Positions 1 through 8,546 of a DNA stretch of 64,000 nucleotides are shown here, piece by piece (the first letter of the stretch is position 1; every line of letters starts with the position of its first letter). The notes below the pieces were generated by a model. That model saw only the letters and a program-made list of their open reading frames with translations, searched no databases and was not told where the DNA came from. The translations under genes were made by a program, and so were the position numbers. Origin of the DNA: Bradyrhizobium sp. C9 (GTDB taxonomy: Bacteria > Pseudomonadota > Alphaproteobacteria > Rhizobiales > Xanthobacteraceae); contig NZ_NWTG01000003.1 in assembly GCF_002532045.1 (NCBI RefSeq), forward strand, positions 186,001 through 250,000, given 5' to 3'.

Positions 1-496
1 ACATAACCGGTTGCACGACGCGCGAGAGATAGTCCGAGATCGCGCTGGCCGTCAGTTCCTCGCTGGAGAAGGCGATGTACATGACAGCGGTAGCCTGACC
101 GCTTGACTTAGTGACGACCGGATCGTTCGATTCTTTCGGGATTAACGATTTGACTGAATTGACCTTAGACAGCACCTCGGTGAGTGCCTCGTTGGGATCG
201 AAATTGAGCTTGATGTAGACTTGGATCGTCGACGCACCGAGCACAGATGAGGAAGTGACATAGTCGACGCCCTCTGCGGAAGCGACCGCCTGCTCCAGAG
301 GAGTGGTGATGAACCCCTGGATCATGTCGGCGGAGGCGCCAGGATAGGAGGTCGTGATATTGACGACCGTGTTAGACAGTTTGGGATACTGCCGGATTGG
401 CAGAACAGCGGCCGCGCGAAGGCCGATCAGCAAGATCAGTAGACTGACGACGATAGATAAAACCGGACGCTTGATGAAAAGCTCTGTAAATGTCAT
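1..496 (-). CDS. RND-family efflux pump inner-membrane protein, N-terminal part (runs off the window)
   Basis: The minus strand reads continuously from an ATG at 496 to the left edge, about 165 residues, starting MTFTELFIKRPVLSIVV. This is the N-terminal cytoplasmic helix and first membrane segment of the HAE1/AcrB-type proton-driven efflux transporters. It continues into the periplasmic pore domain with a typical YPGASAD segment and TTPLEQAVA. The family pumps drugs or other small molecules out of the cell with a membrane-fusion protein and an outer-membrane channel; partners and the remaining ~85% of the gene lie outside the window. Substrate cannot be inferred. No promoter is obvious upstream. 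Confidence in the family is high. Confidence 0.9.
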   Translation of the reverse strand, partial: MTFTELFIKRPVLSIVVSLLILLIGLRAAAVLPIRQYPKLSNTVVNITTSYPGASADMIQGFITTPLEQAVASAEGVDYVTSSSVLGASTIQVYIKLNFDPNEALTEVLSKVNSVKSLIPKESNDPVVTKSSGQATAVMYIAFSSEELTASAISDYLSRVVQPVM

Positions 497-1254
497 CTCG
501 ACTCGCATTCAAAGAGGGTGACGCAAACTCGCTAGCGAGTCGCGCGACAGCCATCGTTATTAAAGCGGCAACTGCGGCCAGGCCCCTGCTATAAGCGAAA
601 CTGAAGTGGCCGCTCTAAAGACTCGTATGTTCCCAAGCAGAGGCTCAGCCTTCCGCTTCTTCCATTCTCGCTGCTTATGATGAACGCCGACCCCGCTTGG
701 CTGAGTGCGATCTCGAATAGGGAGCGCCTTCGCAAGATAAGACCCAAGTCCTTTTTGCGCGTAATCAGCCTGAGGTCCGCCTCAGGATGTGGAGGTGGGC
801 TCACGTGCTTCCATTTACTCTCGTGCTCAAGTCTGAATGGAGCGCAAAACCGTCTAGGTGAATCGCGTCAGTTCAAGGCTTCGACCCGTTCGATCGAATG
901 ATTCAGCTTTGAAATCGAAAGTATGGAAAACCTGGCAGATGCTCAACTCTACAAAGGTAAGCGGGTGATATCGCATGGGCTGCAAAGCCTATACCAAGGT
1001 TTGTTCTCGGTCCGACTCAAACTTCCACAGTATTCCCCCAGGCGGGTCGGGCGACGGTCCCGTCTTGTACGCGGCCTCGTGCCACTCAAGCTTCCTCTTG
1101 GGCTTTCTCATCATCCTTAGGTCGGCTCGGAAGCGATCGACTGCGCCACTCGTTTTGCTCGAGGCGTGATGCAAATCTCATCTCGAAGGACCTAATCCGC
1201 CCACACGATCGGGTTGTAAAAGCCGACATGCACAGAATTGACTCAGAGAGTCCG
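497..1254. other. Gene-poor stretch, no supported gene
   Basis: Short open frames here (all under 80 codons) overlap each other on both strands, lack recognisable motifs and have no convincing ribosome-binding sites. Base composition is lower in GC than the right half of the window. I see nothing that can be called a gene; it looks like decaying accessory DNA. Confidence 0.5.
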
Positions 1255-1575
1255 CGTGCAGGCGATATGCTCACGCATCATTGAGAGCTTTGCGCTGGAC
1301 GGCAATGAATGTGGCGACATTTATGTTGGCCGGCGTGCGGGTGACGAGATGTTCTACGCCGGCAAGGTCGACCACGGCTTCGACAAGGCCTCGGCCACCG
1401 ATCTCCACAAACTACTGACGCCGCTGATCCGCAAGACCCAGGCCCACACCAAACGCATCGAGCATGAGGCGATCTAGGTTGCGCCGAAGCTGTTCGTCGA
1501 AATCGAGTAATCTTGTCAACTGCCGAAGGTAAGGGGCGACATTCAGCTCTTTCATGGTGTCGGGGAGGATCCATC
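1255..1575 (+). pseudogene. Remnant of a LigD-type ATP-dependent DNA ligase (C-terminal OB-fold end only)
   Basis: The translated segment from about 1289 to 1474 matches the C-terminal part of the intact ligase at 5611-6531; by eye about 43 of 62 residues agree, including YVGRR, YAGKVDHGFDKASA and PLIRKTQ. The homologous region in the intact gene is about 6211-6528. The copy is dead: the Trp codon equivalent to the intact ATCTGG is TAG at 1475, a second stop TAA replaces a Tyr codon at 1508, and a frame change follows. Homology then continues in another frame (STAEGKGRH against KSAEGKVRH) to about 1570. The catalytic adenylation domain is absent. It is a relic of a duplicated or separately acquired ligase gene. 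Confidence 0.85.
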
Positions 1576-2401
1576 ATTACCTCACCGCGCTGCAGCTTCT
1601 GCAATGATACCCGCTGGCTCCGGGAGGTGAATCCGGCTCAGCCATACAAAGACCACACGCCTGCATGCGCTTCGCACTGTCAGGATGCCGCGTCCGGTCT
1701 GTTGCAAACCCGACGATCACGGCTTTGTCCCGCCCTCACCGCAAGAATTCAAGCCGGATCTGTATCGGCGCTAGCGCGCCTACTCATAATTCGCCGTGTT
1801 CGCTTTACCACTAAAACCAGTCATCGCCGGGCGATCAGGGCATGTCGGTGATGGGCGATGAGGCGACATCGCGAGCTATTTTTGATTTTGACGCGACGAA
1901 CTTCTACGAATTTCTTTAAACATGCGTATTCAGATTGGTACGTTGCTTGCTTTGTTCAGGACCTCATCATCCACGATTATCTTCTGAGCGGACCTGCGTC
2001 GCTGCAAATGCAAAGTCAGCCCGGAGATCGCCGTGCGGCGAAACTATGGAACCGATGTAGACCGGGGTGTCGGTCTAAATAGCAGACTGCAGCGCAAAGG
2101 TGGCGATGCTGAACTGCCAGTCGAGGGGAGCCGTTGCAAAGGCCGTCGTGACTTCTGGTAAGTCCATCGTTGTACACGATAACGCCATTGACCCCGTCAT
2201 TTCACGCGCACGACCTCATTAAACTTCACGTCTGATTCTGATCTAGAATGATGAGGTAGAACATGCAAAGGCGTGGCGCGGTGGTCGACCAGCCACTGAA
2301 ATGAAATCAGGTCGTTCTTTAGTGCGTCAGAAGGGACCTGATTCGTTCTCACGATGAACCGTAGTTTGCTTCCGGAGCGTAGCTGAGGAGATTGGGGCGC
2401 A
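1576..2401. other. Intergenic, no supported gene
   Basis: The open frames at 1858-2082 (+) and 2197-2436 (-) are short, compositionally odd and without recognisable domains; the second overlaps the start of the downstream gene in antisense. Nothing else was seen, apart from a purine-rich AGGAG about a dozen bases before the ATG at 2402. Confidence 0.5.
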
Positions 2402-2956
2402 ATGACGTGTATTGTTGGACTGGTTAATAAAGGCACTGTTTACATCGGTGGCGATAGCGCCGGTTTGGACTCGAACTACTCTCTCGTCGTCCGCAACGAC
2501 AGGAAGGTATTCCGGAGCGGTGATTTCGTCATGGGCTTTACCAGCTCATTCCGGATGGGACAGCTTTTGGCGTTTGGCTTCCATCCTAACAGGCCGCGCG
2601 TGGGTGTCGATGTGATGACTTACATGGTCACCGACTTCATCGACGCCGTGAGAGCTCGAATGAAGTATGGCGGCTTTGCTAGGACGAGGGATTCTGCTGA
2701 ATACGGCGGGACGTTCCTTGTCGGCTACGCCGCCCGGCTGTTCCATATCTCGGACGATTACCAGGTTGGAGAATCGGTCCATGGGTTCGATGCGTGCGGA
2801 TGCGGTAATGCGATAGCGCTCGGCTCGCTGAGATCAACACGCGACTGGAATGACCCCAAAGCACGCCTCCTTGAAGCTTTGGGCGCCGCCGAGACGTTCA
2901 GCGCGGGTGTCCGCGGGCCGTTCTATTTAGAGCAGACGGATTGCACAAATAATTGA
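2402..2956 (+). CDS. Stand-alone proteasome-like Ntn hydrolase
   Basis: This 184-residue protein begins Met-Thr, so removal of Met would expose an N-terminal Thr nucleophile. Counting that Thr as 1, the motif GGDSAG places Asp exactly at 17, and a Lys follows at 34 in NDRKVF, close to Lys33 of proteasome beta subunits and HslV. A later GCGNAIALGSL resembles the Gly-rich segment near the third active-site region. It is therefore a predicted self-contained threonine peptidase or amidase of the proteasome fold. Length is close to HslV (about 175-185), but no hslU or other unfoldase is nearby. An AGGAG lies upstream of the ATG. Target is unknown. It lies alone in degraded accessory DNA. Confidence 0.7.
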   Translation: MTCIVGLVNKGTVYIGGDSAGLDSNYSLVVRNDRKVFRSGDFVMGFTSSFRMGQLLAFGFHPNRPRVGVDVMTYMVTDFIDAVRARMKYGGFARTRDSAEYGGTFLVGYAARLFHISDDYQVGESVHGFDACGCGNAIALGSLRSTRDWNDPKARLLEALGAAETFSAGVRGPFYLEQTDCTNN

Positions 2957-3412
2957 ACGATCCTTATCGTCCTCAGCCTATCCGACGACGTCATACGTGC
3001 CAGCCTGAACCTGTGTGCAGTTGAATTTGCTTGAGTGAAGGTGTTCCTGGGCAGTCATTCAGTTTAATTGCGGGTGATCTCCGCATTGTTGGACCGACCT
3101 GCATCTTAGCCAGAAAGTCCCTTGAGCATCGAAGTCCATGTGTTCGACTCAAAGTCGTGTCTTTGTCTCATCGTCCATGAGGGACAGTTACCGTCATCAG
3201 ACCTTGTTCGGAGCAGGGCCCATTACGGCACCGGCTGGGGCTCGAAATGAGACGTTTTCACAAATCCGATATATGCCGTGATGACCACCATGAACAGCAT
3301 CGCCGCGCGGCTGTGCGGTAAGCAGATCCGCGTAACCGCGGCGACCTTCGCTGTACCGGAGCCAAACCGGAAAACATAAGTGATAAGGAGAGCAGCCCGA
3401 ACCAAGGCGACC
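2957..3412. other. Intergenic, no supported gene
   Basis: Minus-strand frames at 3223-3470 are short, unlike any family I know, and partly run into the next gene's 3' end. I see no RNA gene or repeat. Confidence 0.4.
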
Positions 3413-3661
3413 TTACCTGGGTTTGCATATGGTTCCGTGTCCGTCTTTTATCGTTAATTCGCCGTAGCAAGCAATGTGATACTTGCGTCCCACAATAGGC
3501 ATCTCGTCCGCTTGAGAGAATGAAGGCACGTTAATCGAGAGCTTCTTTACGAGAACTTCCTCGTATCCACCATCTCTCTCCAAGATCACGCGCCATTTCC
3601 ACTCCCCGCCCGGGCTTTCGTCTGCCATTGTGTTGTAGCGGAGTCGGATCAAATTGCTCAT
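3413..3661 (-). CDS. Small hypothetical protein
   Basis: The 82-residue product (start MSNLIRLRYNTMADES) has a balanced composition, with KWRVILERDGGYEEVLVKKL and a C-terminal YGELTIKDGHGTICKP. It looks like a real small beta-rich cytoplasmic protein rather than a shadow frame. There is no membrane segment, signal peptide or Cys cluster. No strong Shine-Dalgarno precedes the ATG. I do not recognise the family, and the neighbours give no functional clue. Confidence 0.5.
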   Translation of the reverse strand: MSNLIRLRYNTMADESPGGEWKWRVILERDGGYEEVLVKKLSINVPSFSQADEMPIVGRKYHIACYGELTIKDGHGTICKPR

Positions 3662-3986
3662 CGAGAGTACCTGAAGACCATGTCCGATACGAGAGGTAGA
3701 GAAAATCTATCGCCGTCGCCGAATGAGAGGCGAGCGGCTTGCCCAACCGAGAACGCCTGGCCGATGCCAGCTTGCTGTTCCTTAAAGCAGTTCAAAACTT
3801 AACTGCTCAATGATCTTTCTCCAAGACATACGAACGTTTGCGCGATAGATCGCTCAGGATCATGCAAGCTCGGCCCCACATCGTGATAGTCCTTTTGTGA
3901 AGAGAAGGAACGCGGTCCGCGTCACTGCTCTTAGCGGCCCAAGCGGCCTAAACAGATCTCGGATTGTGAAACCGATTTGAGGGGTT
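3662..3986. other. Intergenic, no supported gene
   Basis: No open frame with coding character is visible. The end of this stretch carries GAGGGG a few bases before the ATG of the Nudix gene, a plausible ribosome-binding site. Confidence 0.4.
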
Positions 3987-4364
3987 ATGGCGAAATCCTC
4001 AAAGCTTGTCGTTGCGAAGAACGGGCGTGCGCTTCTTGTCAGACGCCGTCGCGACGGGCTCTGGATGTTTCCGGGCGGCCGCAAGCGTGCCGGTGAGAGT
4101 GACAGGGCGTGCCTTCGTCGAGAGGTTGCGGAAGAACTTCCGAAAATCAAACTCGGACCGTTGAAGCTCTGGAAGGAAGTGAAGGGCACGAACCGCCGAT
4201 CTGGGCGCAAGATGAGCGATGCTGTTTTCGTGGCTAAGAAAGCGTCCGGCCAATTGAAGATTGGTGACACAAAGGAGATCGACAAGGCGGTCTGGCGCAA
4301 GCCGCGACGGATCAGGCTAACGCCGACGTCCCGCTACATTCGGGACAAGCTGTTTCCCAAGTGA
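3987..4364 (+). CDS. Nudix hydrolase
   Basis: This 125-residue Nudix-fold protein hydrolyses a nucleoside diphosphate linked to some moiety X. The Nudix box is visible as GRKRAGE followed seven residues later by REVAEEL, which supplies the Gly, the metal-binding Glu and the RE..EE core; the usual Gly after EEL is Pro here. The N-terminus has the expected strand with LVRRRRDGLWMFPGG. The Arg/Lys-rich C-terminus (KPRRIRLTPTSRYIRDKLF) is common in the short house-cleaning or RNA-directed subgroup. Substrate cannot be predicted. It is monocistronic, with gene-poor DNA on both sides. Confidence 0.85.
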   Translation: MAKSSKLVVAKNGRALLVRRRRDGLWMFPGGRKRAGESDRACLRREVAEELPKIKLGPLKLWKEVKGTNRRSGRKMSDAVFVAKKASGQLKIGDTKEIDKAVWRKPRRIRLTPTSRYIRDKLFPK

Positions 4365-5011
4365 ACAATAGCCGGTTACTTGCACGTTGATTTCCGCTCA
4401 AGGCAACAAACTTCGCCGCATCGCATATTGGCTCTTACCATCGGACGGGATTACCTTCTATCTCTTTGTGAACTTGATCTCGATGCGCGACGAGACTCGC
4501 TCTTAGAGCTCGGTCATAGGGCCGCAGGCCCGACCAGGCGCGCCAGGGCGCATCGCCTTAAAGAGAAATGGCTCCCGCAGGAGCGTGAGCATAGCGACGC
4601 CGAAGGCGGCACGCGGGACCGAGTGCAGCGACGAGACCGGTTAAAAGGTCACCCGGGAACGGGGCAGTGATAGCGACGCCGGCATACTTCATGACGGCGG
4701 GCCCCTTTCCCGAGTGCCCCCGGCGAGGAGCTCCGCATCTCTTTGCGCGAGGGATCGAAGCCGCACGGCGGCCGATACGCAAAGCGGCTCGGTTCACGAG
4801 AGCCCGGTGCGGCTCCGGCCGCACGCGCCGACACAGTGAGAGACCTGAGTGTGCACGTGATGCAGGCAACCTTGCGAGAACGCCTGGCATTTTCACGGTA
4901 GTCGCAAAATAGGGGAAACCTTGTCCTCTGTTGACTGGGAATCCCAGCCTTGTGCTAGCAGCCGGAACAAACGACGGGCCACAGGATTCGTCGTATTCGG
5001 AGTCTATTTCA
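4365..5011. other. Intergenic, no supported gene
   Basis: Overlapping long frames occur on both strands (a 178-codon minus frame 4558-5094 and several plus frames), but their composition (runs of Arg, Ala, Pro) is what GC-rich non-coding DNA gives, and none shows a motif. I call no gene here. Confidence 0.4.
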
Positions 5012-5290
5012 ATGCTGATGACCATTGAGCGAAAGCCGACAACACGGACCCTGCGCGGATGGGCGATCCAAGTGCTCCAGGAAGCGGGCGCCATCCGCGA
5101 GTGCGAGGAGCACGGTTGGATGCAGGACCGCGCCGATCCGCATGCACGAGAGCGCGCCTTCGATATCGCCCGCCAGGACCCGCCAGCAGACGTCTCCCCT
5201 CACGCAGCGGAGGCCGCGGTTCGCGATGTGCTGGACTCGATTGGTGATACCTGCCCAGAATGCTCCCCCGACGAGGAGGGCCGGCGCTAA
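5012..5290 (+). CDS. Small hypothetical protein
   Basis: The product, about 92 residues from the ATG at 5012 (or 90 from the ATG at 5018), reads TLRGWAIQVLQEAGAIRECE with an acidic C-terminus ending CPECSPDEEGRR. An open frame extends 27 codons further upstream, but that part is low-complexity and less convincing. The central segment, rich in Glu, Asp and Arg helices, is strongly coding-like. It has a C-x2-C near the end but no second pair. It lies just before the repair cluster and is convergent with the DUF3606 gene. Function unknown. Confidence 0.6.
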   Translation: MLMTIERKPTTRTLRGWAIQVLQEAGAIRECEEHGWMQDRADPHARERAFDIARQDPPADVSPHAAEAAVRDVLDSIGDTCPECSPDEEGRR

Positions 5291-5316
5291 ACACCGACGC
5301 CCACCCCTCCTCGACC

Positions 5317-5505
5317 TCAGCGGCCTAGCCGCCTTTCCACCCGCTTCCGCGTATTGCCGACCTTTTTGACAGCCTTCTTCACCGCCGACGCCGACTTTCG
5401 CCTCTTCTTCGCCTCGTACTGCACTTCATAGTCCTGCCCGCCGGCCACCCGTGCCCGGTCCTGCTTTCGCCCGCGCGCCGTCTTCGACTTCTTCGCTGCC
5501 GCCAT
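5317..5505 (-). CDS. DUF3606-like small basic protein
   Basis: A perfect AGGAGGT sits at 5510-5516 (read on the minus strand), four bases before the ATG at 5505, which fixes the start inside a longer open frame. The 62-residue product is Lys/Arg-rich and ends with a helix-turn pattern of the form YEVQYEAKKRRKSASAVKKA followed by VKKVGNTRKRVERRL. The spacing and the KAVKKVG core resemble DUF3606, a stress-associated small-protein family common in rhizobia. It is divergent from the ligase gene and shares a ~105-base intergenic region with it. Function is not known. Confidence 0.75.
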   Translation of the reverse strand: MAAAKKSKTARGRKQDRARVAGGQDYEVQYEAKKRRKSASAVKKAVKKVGNTRKRVERRLGR

Positions 5506-5610
5506 GGATACCTCCTGTTCGTGGCGTCGAGGCAACGCGACAAGGATTCGCAGGTTCCGGAACGATTCGAACTGTGCCAATTTGAATCGCCTGTAGCGTG
5601 GAGTTCTTCA

Positions 5611-6531
5611 GTGGCGTTTCAGCGTAAAATGCCGGCGGCCATCGGCGTCAAGGCGCCCTTCCCCGGCTTCATCGAACCGGCCCTGGCCACCTCGATCGAG
5701 AAGGTGCCATCCGGAGAGCGCTGGATTCACGAAATCAAGTTCGACGGCTACCGTGTTCAGGTCCATCTGGCCAACGAGACGGCGAAGATCTTCACCCGGC
5801 GCGGCCACGATTGGACGCATCGCTTCAAGAAGGTCGCTCATGATGCCTGGCGGATCAAGGCGAACTCGGCGGTGGTGGACGGCGAGATCGTGGTACCTGC
5901 CGCCGACGGCACGACCGACTTCTCGGTCCTGCAGAACGAGCTCAAGGGCAAATCGAAGAGCATCGTGCTCGTCGCGTTCGATCTGCTCTATCTGAACGGC
6001 CGGGATATCCGGAAGCTACCGCTCTCTCAGCGCAAAGCCGAACTCAAGAAGATCCTTGGCGGCACCGACATCCAGTTCAGCGAAAGCTTCGAGATAGACG
6101 GCCGCGAGATGTTCGCGCACGCCTGCAAGCTCGGCCTTGAGGGTGTCGTCTCAAAGGTCCGGGGCAGCGCCTATCCGACGGGACGGACGAATGATTGGGT
6201 CAAGAAGACCTGCGTACAGCGTGAGACGCTGACCATTGCCGGTTTCGCACTCGATGGGACGAAGTGGGACGGCATCTACGTCGGCCGGCGCAAGGGCGAC
6301 GATCTGGTCTACGCCGGCAAAGTCGACCACGGCTTCGACAAGGCCTCCGCCGCCAATCTCCAGAAACGGCTTAAACCCCTCATCCGAAAGACCCAGCCTT
6401 ATACCAAGCGCATCGGTCACAAGGGCATCTGGGTCGAACCCAAGCTTCTGGCCGAGATCGAGTATCGCGCGAAGTCGGCCGAGGGAAAGGTTCGGCACCC
6501 GTTTTTCCGGGGCCTGCGGGAGGACCTGTGA
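5611..6531 (+). CDS. ATP-dependent DNA ligase, LigD ligase-domain type
   Basis: This 306-residue protein is the ligase module alone, without the polymerase or 3'-phosphoesterase domains of full LigD. Motif I EIKFDGYR carries the Lys that accepts AMP. Further motifs are VVDGEIVV, VAFDLLYLNG, GLEGVVSK and WVKKTC. The C-terminal OB-fold follows (YVGRRKGDDLVYAGKVDHGF). It seals nicks or ends in Ku-dependent end joining. The GTG at 5611 is preferred over the ATG at 5629 because GGAG lies seven bases before it. A second ligase (7518-8465) and ku (9576-10508) are close by. A broken relative is at 1255-1575. Confidence 0.92.
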   Translation: MAFQRKMPAAIGVKAPFPGFIEPALATSIEKVPSGERWIHEIKFDGYRVQVHLANETAKIFTRRGHDWTHRFKKVAHDAWRIKANSAVVDGEIVVPAADGTTDFSVLQNELKGKSKSIVLVAFDLLYLNGRDIRKLPLSQRKAELKKILGGTDIQFSESFEIDGREMFAHACKLGLEGVVSKVRGSAYPTGRTNDWVKKTCVQRETLTIAGFALDGTKWDGIYVGRRKGDDLVYAGKVDHGFDKASAANLQKRLKPLIRKTQPYTKRIGHKGIWVEPKLLAEIEYRAKSAEGKVRHPFFRGLREDL

Positions 6532-6534
6532 TGG

Positions 6535-6698
6535 ATGCGGTTCGATCGCTTCTGGCAGTGGGCGAACAAGCCCCCCGAAAGTCCGCTGACGATTTCGGCG
6601 AGCTGCATCAAGCGGTCATGGAGCTCGCTCCCGAGCACCGAGGGGACCGCACCACGGTGAACCGAGCCGCAGCGCGCGCACCAGACCCCGAACGATGA
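6535..6698 (+). pseudogene. Small gene apparently broken by a one-base frameshift
   Basis: From the ATG at 6535 the frame reads MRFDRFWQWANKPPESPL followed by TISA. Beyond about 6606 the sensible continuation is in the neighbouring frame, reading ELHQAVMELAPEHRGDR, and ends at the TGA at 6696. Inserting one G in the run around 6605-6609 would join them into one ~54-residue acidic/basic small protein. I recall a family of rhizobial small proteins with a WQWANKP start, but cannot check it. Either half alone is a short frame. Directly downstream of, and nearly touching, the ligase stop codon. Confidence 0.45.
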
Positions 6699-6757
6699 TC
6701 GCTTGACGGCAACCCTTTGCCTTCCCTCGGTGCCGCCGAGCAAGAACTGCCAAGAAA

Positions 6758-7375
6758 CTAACTCCGCGCACGCTGCAGCGCAGCTTCCAATCGCTCCTTT
6801 TCCTTATTCCAGCGATCGTCTTCGGTTTGCGATCTCTTCGCGAGAGCCTCAACCTCGGCCTGGATGGCGGCAGCCCGCTTCGCGTGCTCCTGCTCCGCCT
6901 TGTCCAGCGCAGCCTGCGCCTTGTCGACCGCCTGCTGACGGCGCTCACGTTCTCTCTGCCTGGCGGCCTCCTCCCTCGCCCGTTCACTCTCCCGGCGCCT
7001 CTCCTCCCGTTCGTAGGCAAGCGCAGCCTTCCGCTCGGCCGTCTTGTCGACGGGACGTGAGGAAGGCTCCTTCGCAATTTGCCCCTTCGATTTGCGCGGG
7101 GCGTTCGTCGATCTCCTATCCCCACCGAGATCGGAGGGCAGTTCGGCTTGCTCGCTGAAGGATCCGTCGGATCCGACCGGGCGCCTGAGAACGACGCCAG
7201 GCTTCTTCATGGCCGCAGCGATGATGTCCGGATCGTCGCTTTCCCTCGCTGCGCCCTGGTGGAAGAGATTACTGTTGGCGCCCCAGGCTTCGAGGGCCGC
7301 TTTCATGGAGGGAGTGGCAATCGCCAGATCGAAGAAGCCCAGCGAAGTCTGGTAGGTCTTGAGTTTTCTCGCCAT
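6758..7375 (-). CDS. Coiled-coil protein of unknown function in the NHEJ cluster
   Basis: The 205-residue product has a conserved-looking N-terminal ~75 residues (LKTYQTSLGFFDLAIATPSM, then ALEAWG, then a VVLRRPVGSDG segment). A disordered linker follows, then a long charged coiled coil of about 90 residues full of Glu-Arg-Ala-Lys heptads. There is no signal peptide or membrane segment, so a TolA label often given to such coiled coils would be by composition only. It sits in opposite orientation between the two ligases, which suggests a role linked to DNA repair, but no catalytic motif is visible. Confidence 0.7.
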   Translation of the reverse strand: MARKLKTYQTSLGFFDLAIATPSMKAALEAWGANSNLFHQGAARESDDPDIIAAAMKKPGVVLRRPVGSDGSFSEQAELPSDLGGDRRSTNAPRKSKGQIAKEPSSRPVDKTAERKAALAYEREERRRESERAREEAARQRERERRQQAVDKAQAALDKAEQEHAKRAAAIQAEVEALAKRSQTEDDRWNKEKERLEAALQRARS

Positions 7376-7517
7376 CGGTCCGGTCCGCCCTCCTCAATCG
7401 AGCGTCAACGTCACGCACGCCACGGAGCCCGCGGAACACGACGCGGCCCCGAAGCGTTCCCTAATCCTTGAAGGACGTCCACGCATTTCGCAACGTGCTC
7501 TTAAGGATTGGCCTCGA

Positions 7518-8465
7518 ATGAGCCGGACGTCGACCCTGCCCAAGCGCCTGCAGCCGATGCTCGCTACGCTCACCGACGCGCCGTTCGACGACCCCGGCTG
7601 GGTTTTCGAGGACAAGTATGACGGCTTCCGGATGATCGCGGAAATCCGGCGGGGCAAGGTTGCGCTCTACAGCCGCAACGGCAAGATCATCAGCCGCAGC
7701 TATATCGAGGTCGCCAAAGCGCTGGAGGGCGTGAAGGGCGATGCCGTGATCGACGGAGAGCTCGTCGCGATCGGAAAGGACGGCGTCTCGCATTTCCAGT
7801 TGCTTCAAAACGCGCTGCGCCATGAGGCGAAGCTCCTGTATTGTGCCTTCGATCTCATGTTTGAGAACGCAGCAGACTTGCGCAACCGGCCTCTTCTCGA
7901 GCGCAAGAAGCGGCTGAAGGCAATTCTGCCGCGCGACAAGCTGATCGCCTTCAGCCCTCACCGCAAAGGGGACGGTACGAAATTCTTCGCCGAGGCCGAG
8001 CGGAAGGGTCTCGAAGGCATCATGGCAAAGCGCGCCGACAGTTCGTATGCGTCCGGAAGCCGGACCCCGGATTGGCTGAAGATCAAGACGGCAAAGCGAC
8101 AGGAAGTGGTGATCGTCGGCTTCACGGCGCCCAGGCGCACCAGGCCGTTCTTCGGCGCCCTGGTCCTCGCCGTGCGGGAAGACGACGCATGGCGCTACAT
8201 CGGACACGTCGGCACTGGCTTCAGCCACAAGGCCCTAGAAGACCTCCATGCCAAGCTCTTGAAGCTGAGGGCCTCTAAGTCACCCTTTCCTGCCAAAGTG
8301 AAGGACGAGGCCGCCACGACCTGGGTCAGGCCCTCGCTGGTTGCCGAGGTCAAATTCGCGGAGTGGACAAGCAAAGGCGAATTGCGCCAGCCGGTCTATC
8401 TCGGGCTCAGGTCCGACAAGCGGGCCAAGGATGTCGTGCGCGAGCGAGAACGCTCGCGCAAATAG
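7518..8465 (+). CDS. Second ATP-dependent DNA ligase, LigD ligase-domain type
   Basis: This 315-residue stand-alone ligase differs clearly from the one at 5611-6531, so it is not a recent duplicate. Motif I is FEDKYDGFR (adenylated Lys). VIDGELVA, CAFDLMFENA, GLEGIMAK and WLKIKT follow in the expected order. The OB-fold carries IGHVGTGFSHKALEDLH. An open frame extends 53 codons upstream, but the ATG at 7518, preceded by AAGGA, gives the usual LPKRLQPMLATL start. Expected to join breaks with Ku. Two diverged ligases next to one Ku suggest specialised substrates; which one pairs with Ku cannot be told from sequence. Confidence 0.93.
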   Translation: MSRTSTLPKRLQPMLATLTDAPFDDPGWVFEDKYDGFRMIAEIRRGKVALYSRNGKIISRSYIEVAKALEGVKGDAVIDGELVAIGKDGVSHFQLLQNALRHEAKLLYCAFDLMFENAADLRNRPLLERKKRLKAILPRDKLIAFSPHRKGDGTKFFAEAERKGLEGIMAKRADSSYASGSRTPDWLKIKTAKRQEVVIVGFTAPRRTRPFFGALVLAVREDDAWRYIGHVGTGFSHKALEDLHAKLLKLRASKSPFPAKVKDEAATTWVRPSLVAEVKFAEWTSKGELRQPVYLGLRSDKRAKDVVRERERSRK

Positions 8466-8546
8466 CGCTTCCGTTCGGGCGTAACCCGGCCAACGGAACG
8501 AATTAACGCATTCGCCTCCTTCGCTGTGAATTCCGTAGTGGTGCGC

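Noticed and set aside
4558..5094. 178-codon minus-strand open frame
   Set aside because: Arg/Ala/Pro-rich, no motif, overlaps a more convincing plus-strand gene and looks like GC-rich shadow coding.
5555..5580. GAAC-N5-GAAC upstream of the first ligase as a LexA box
   Set aside because: Spacing is five, not seven, so it does not fit the alphaproteobacterial operator.
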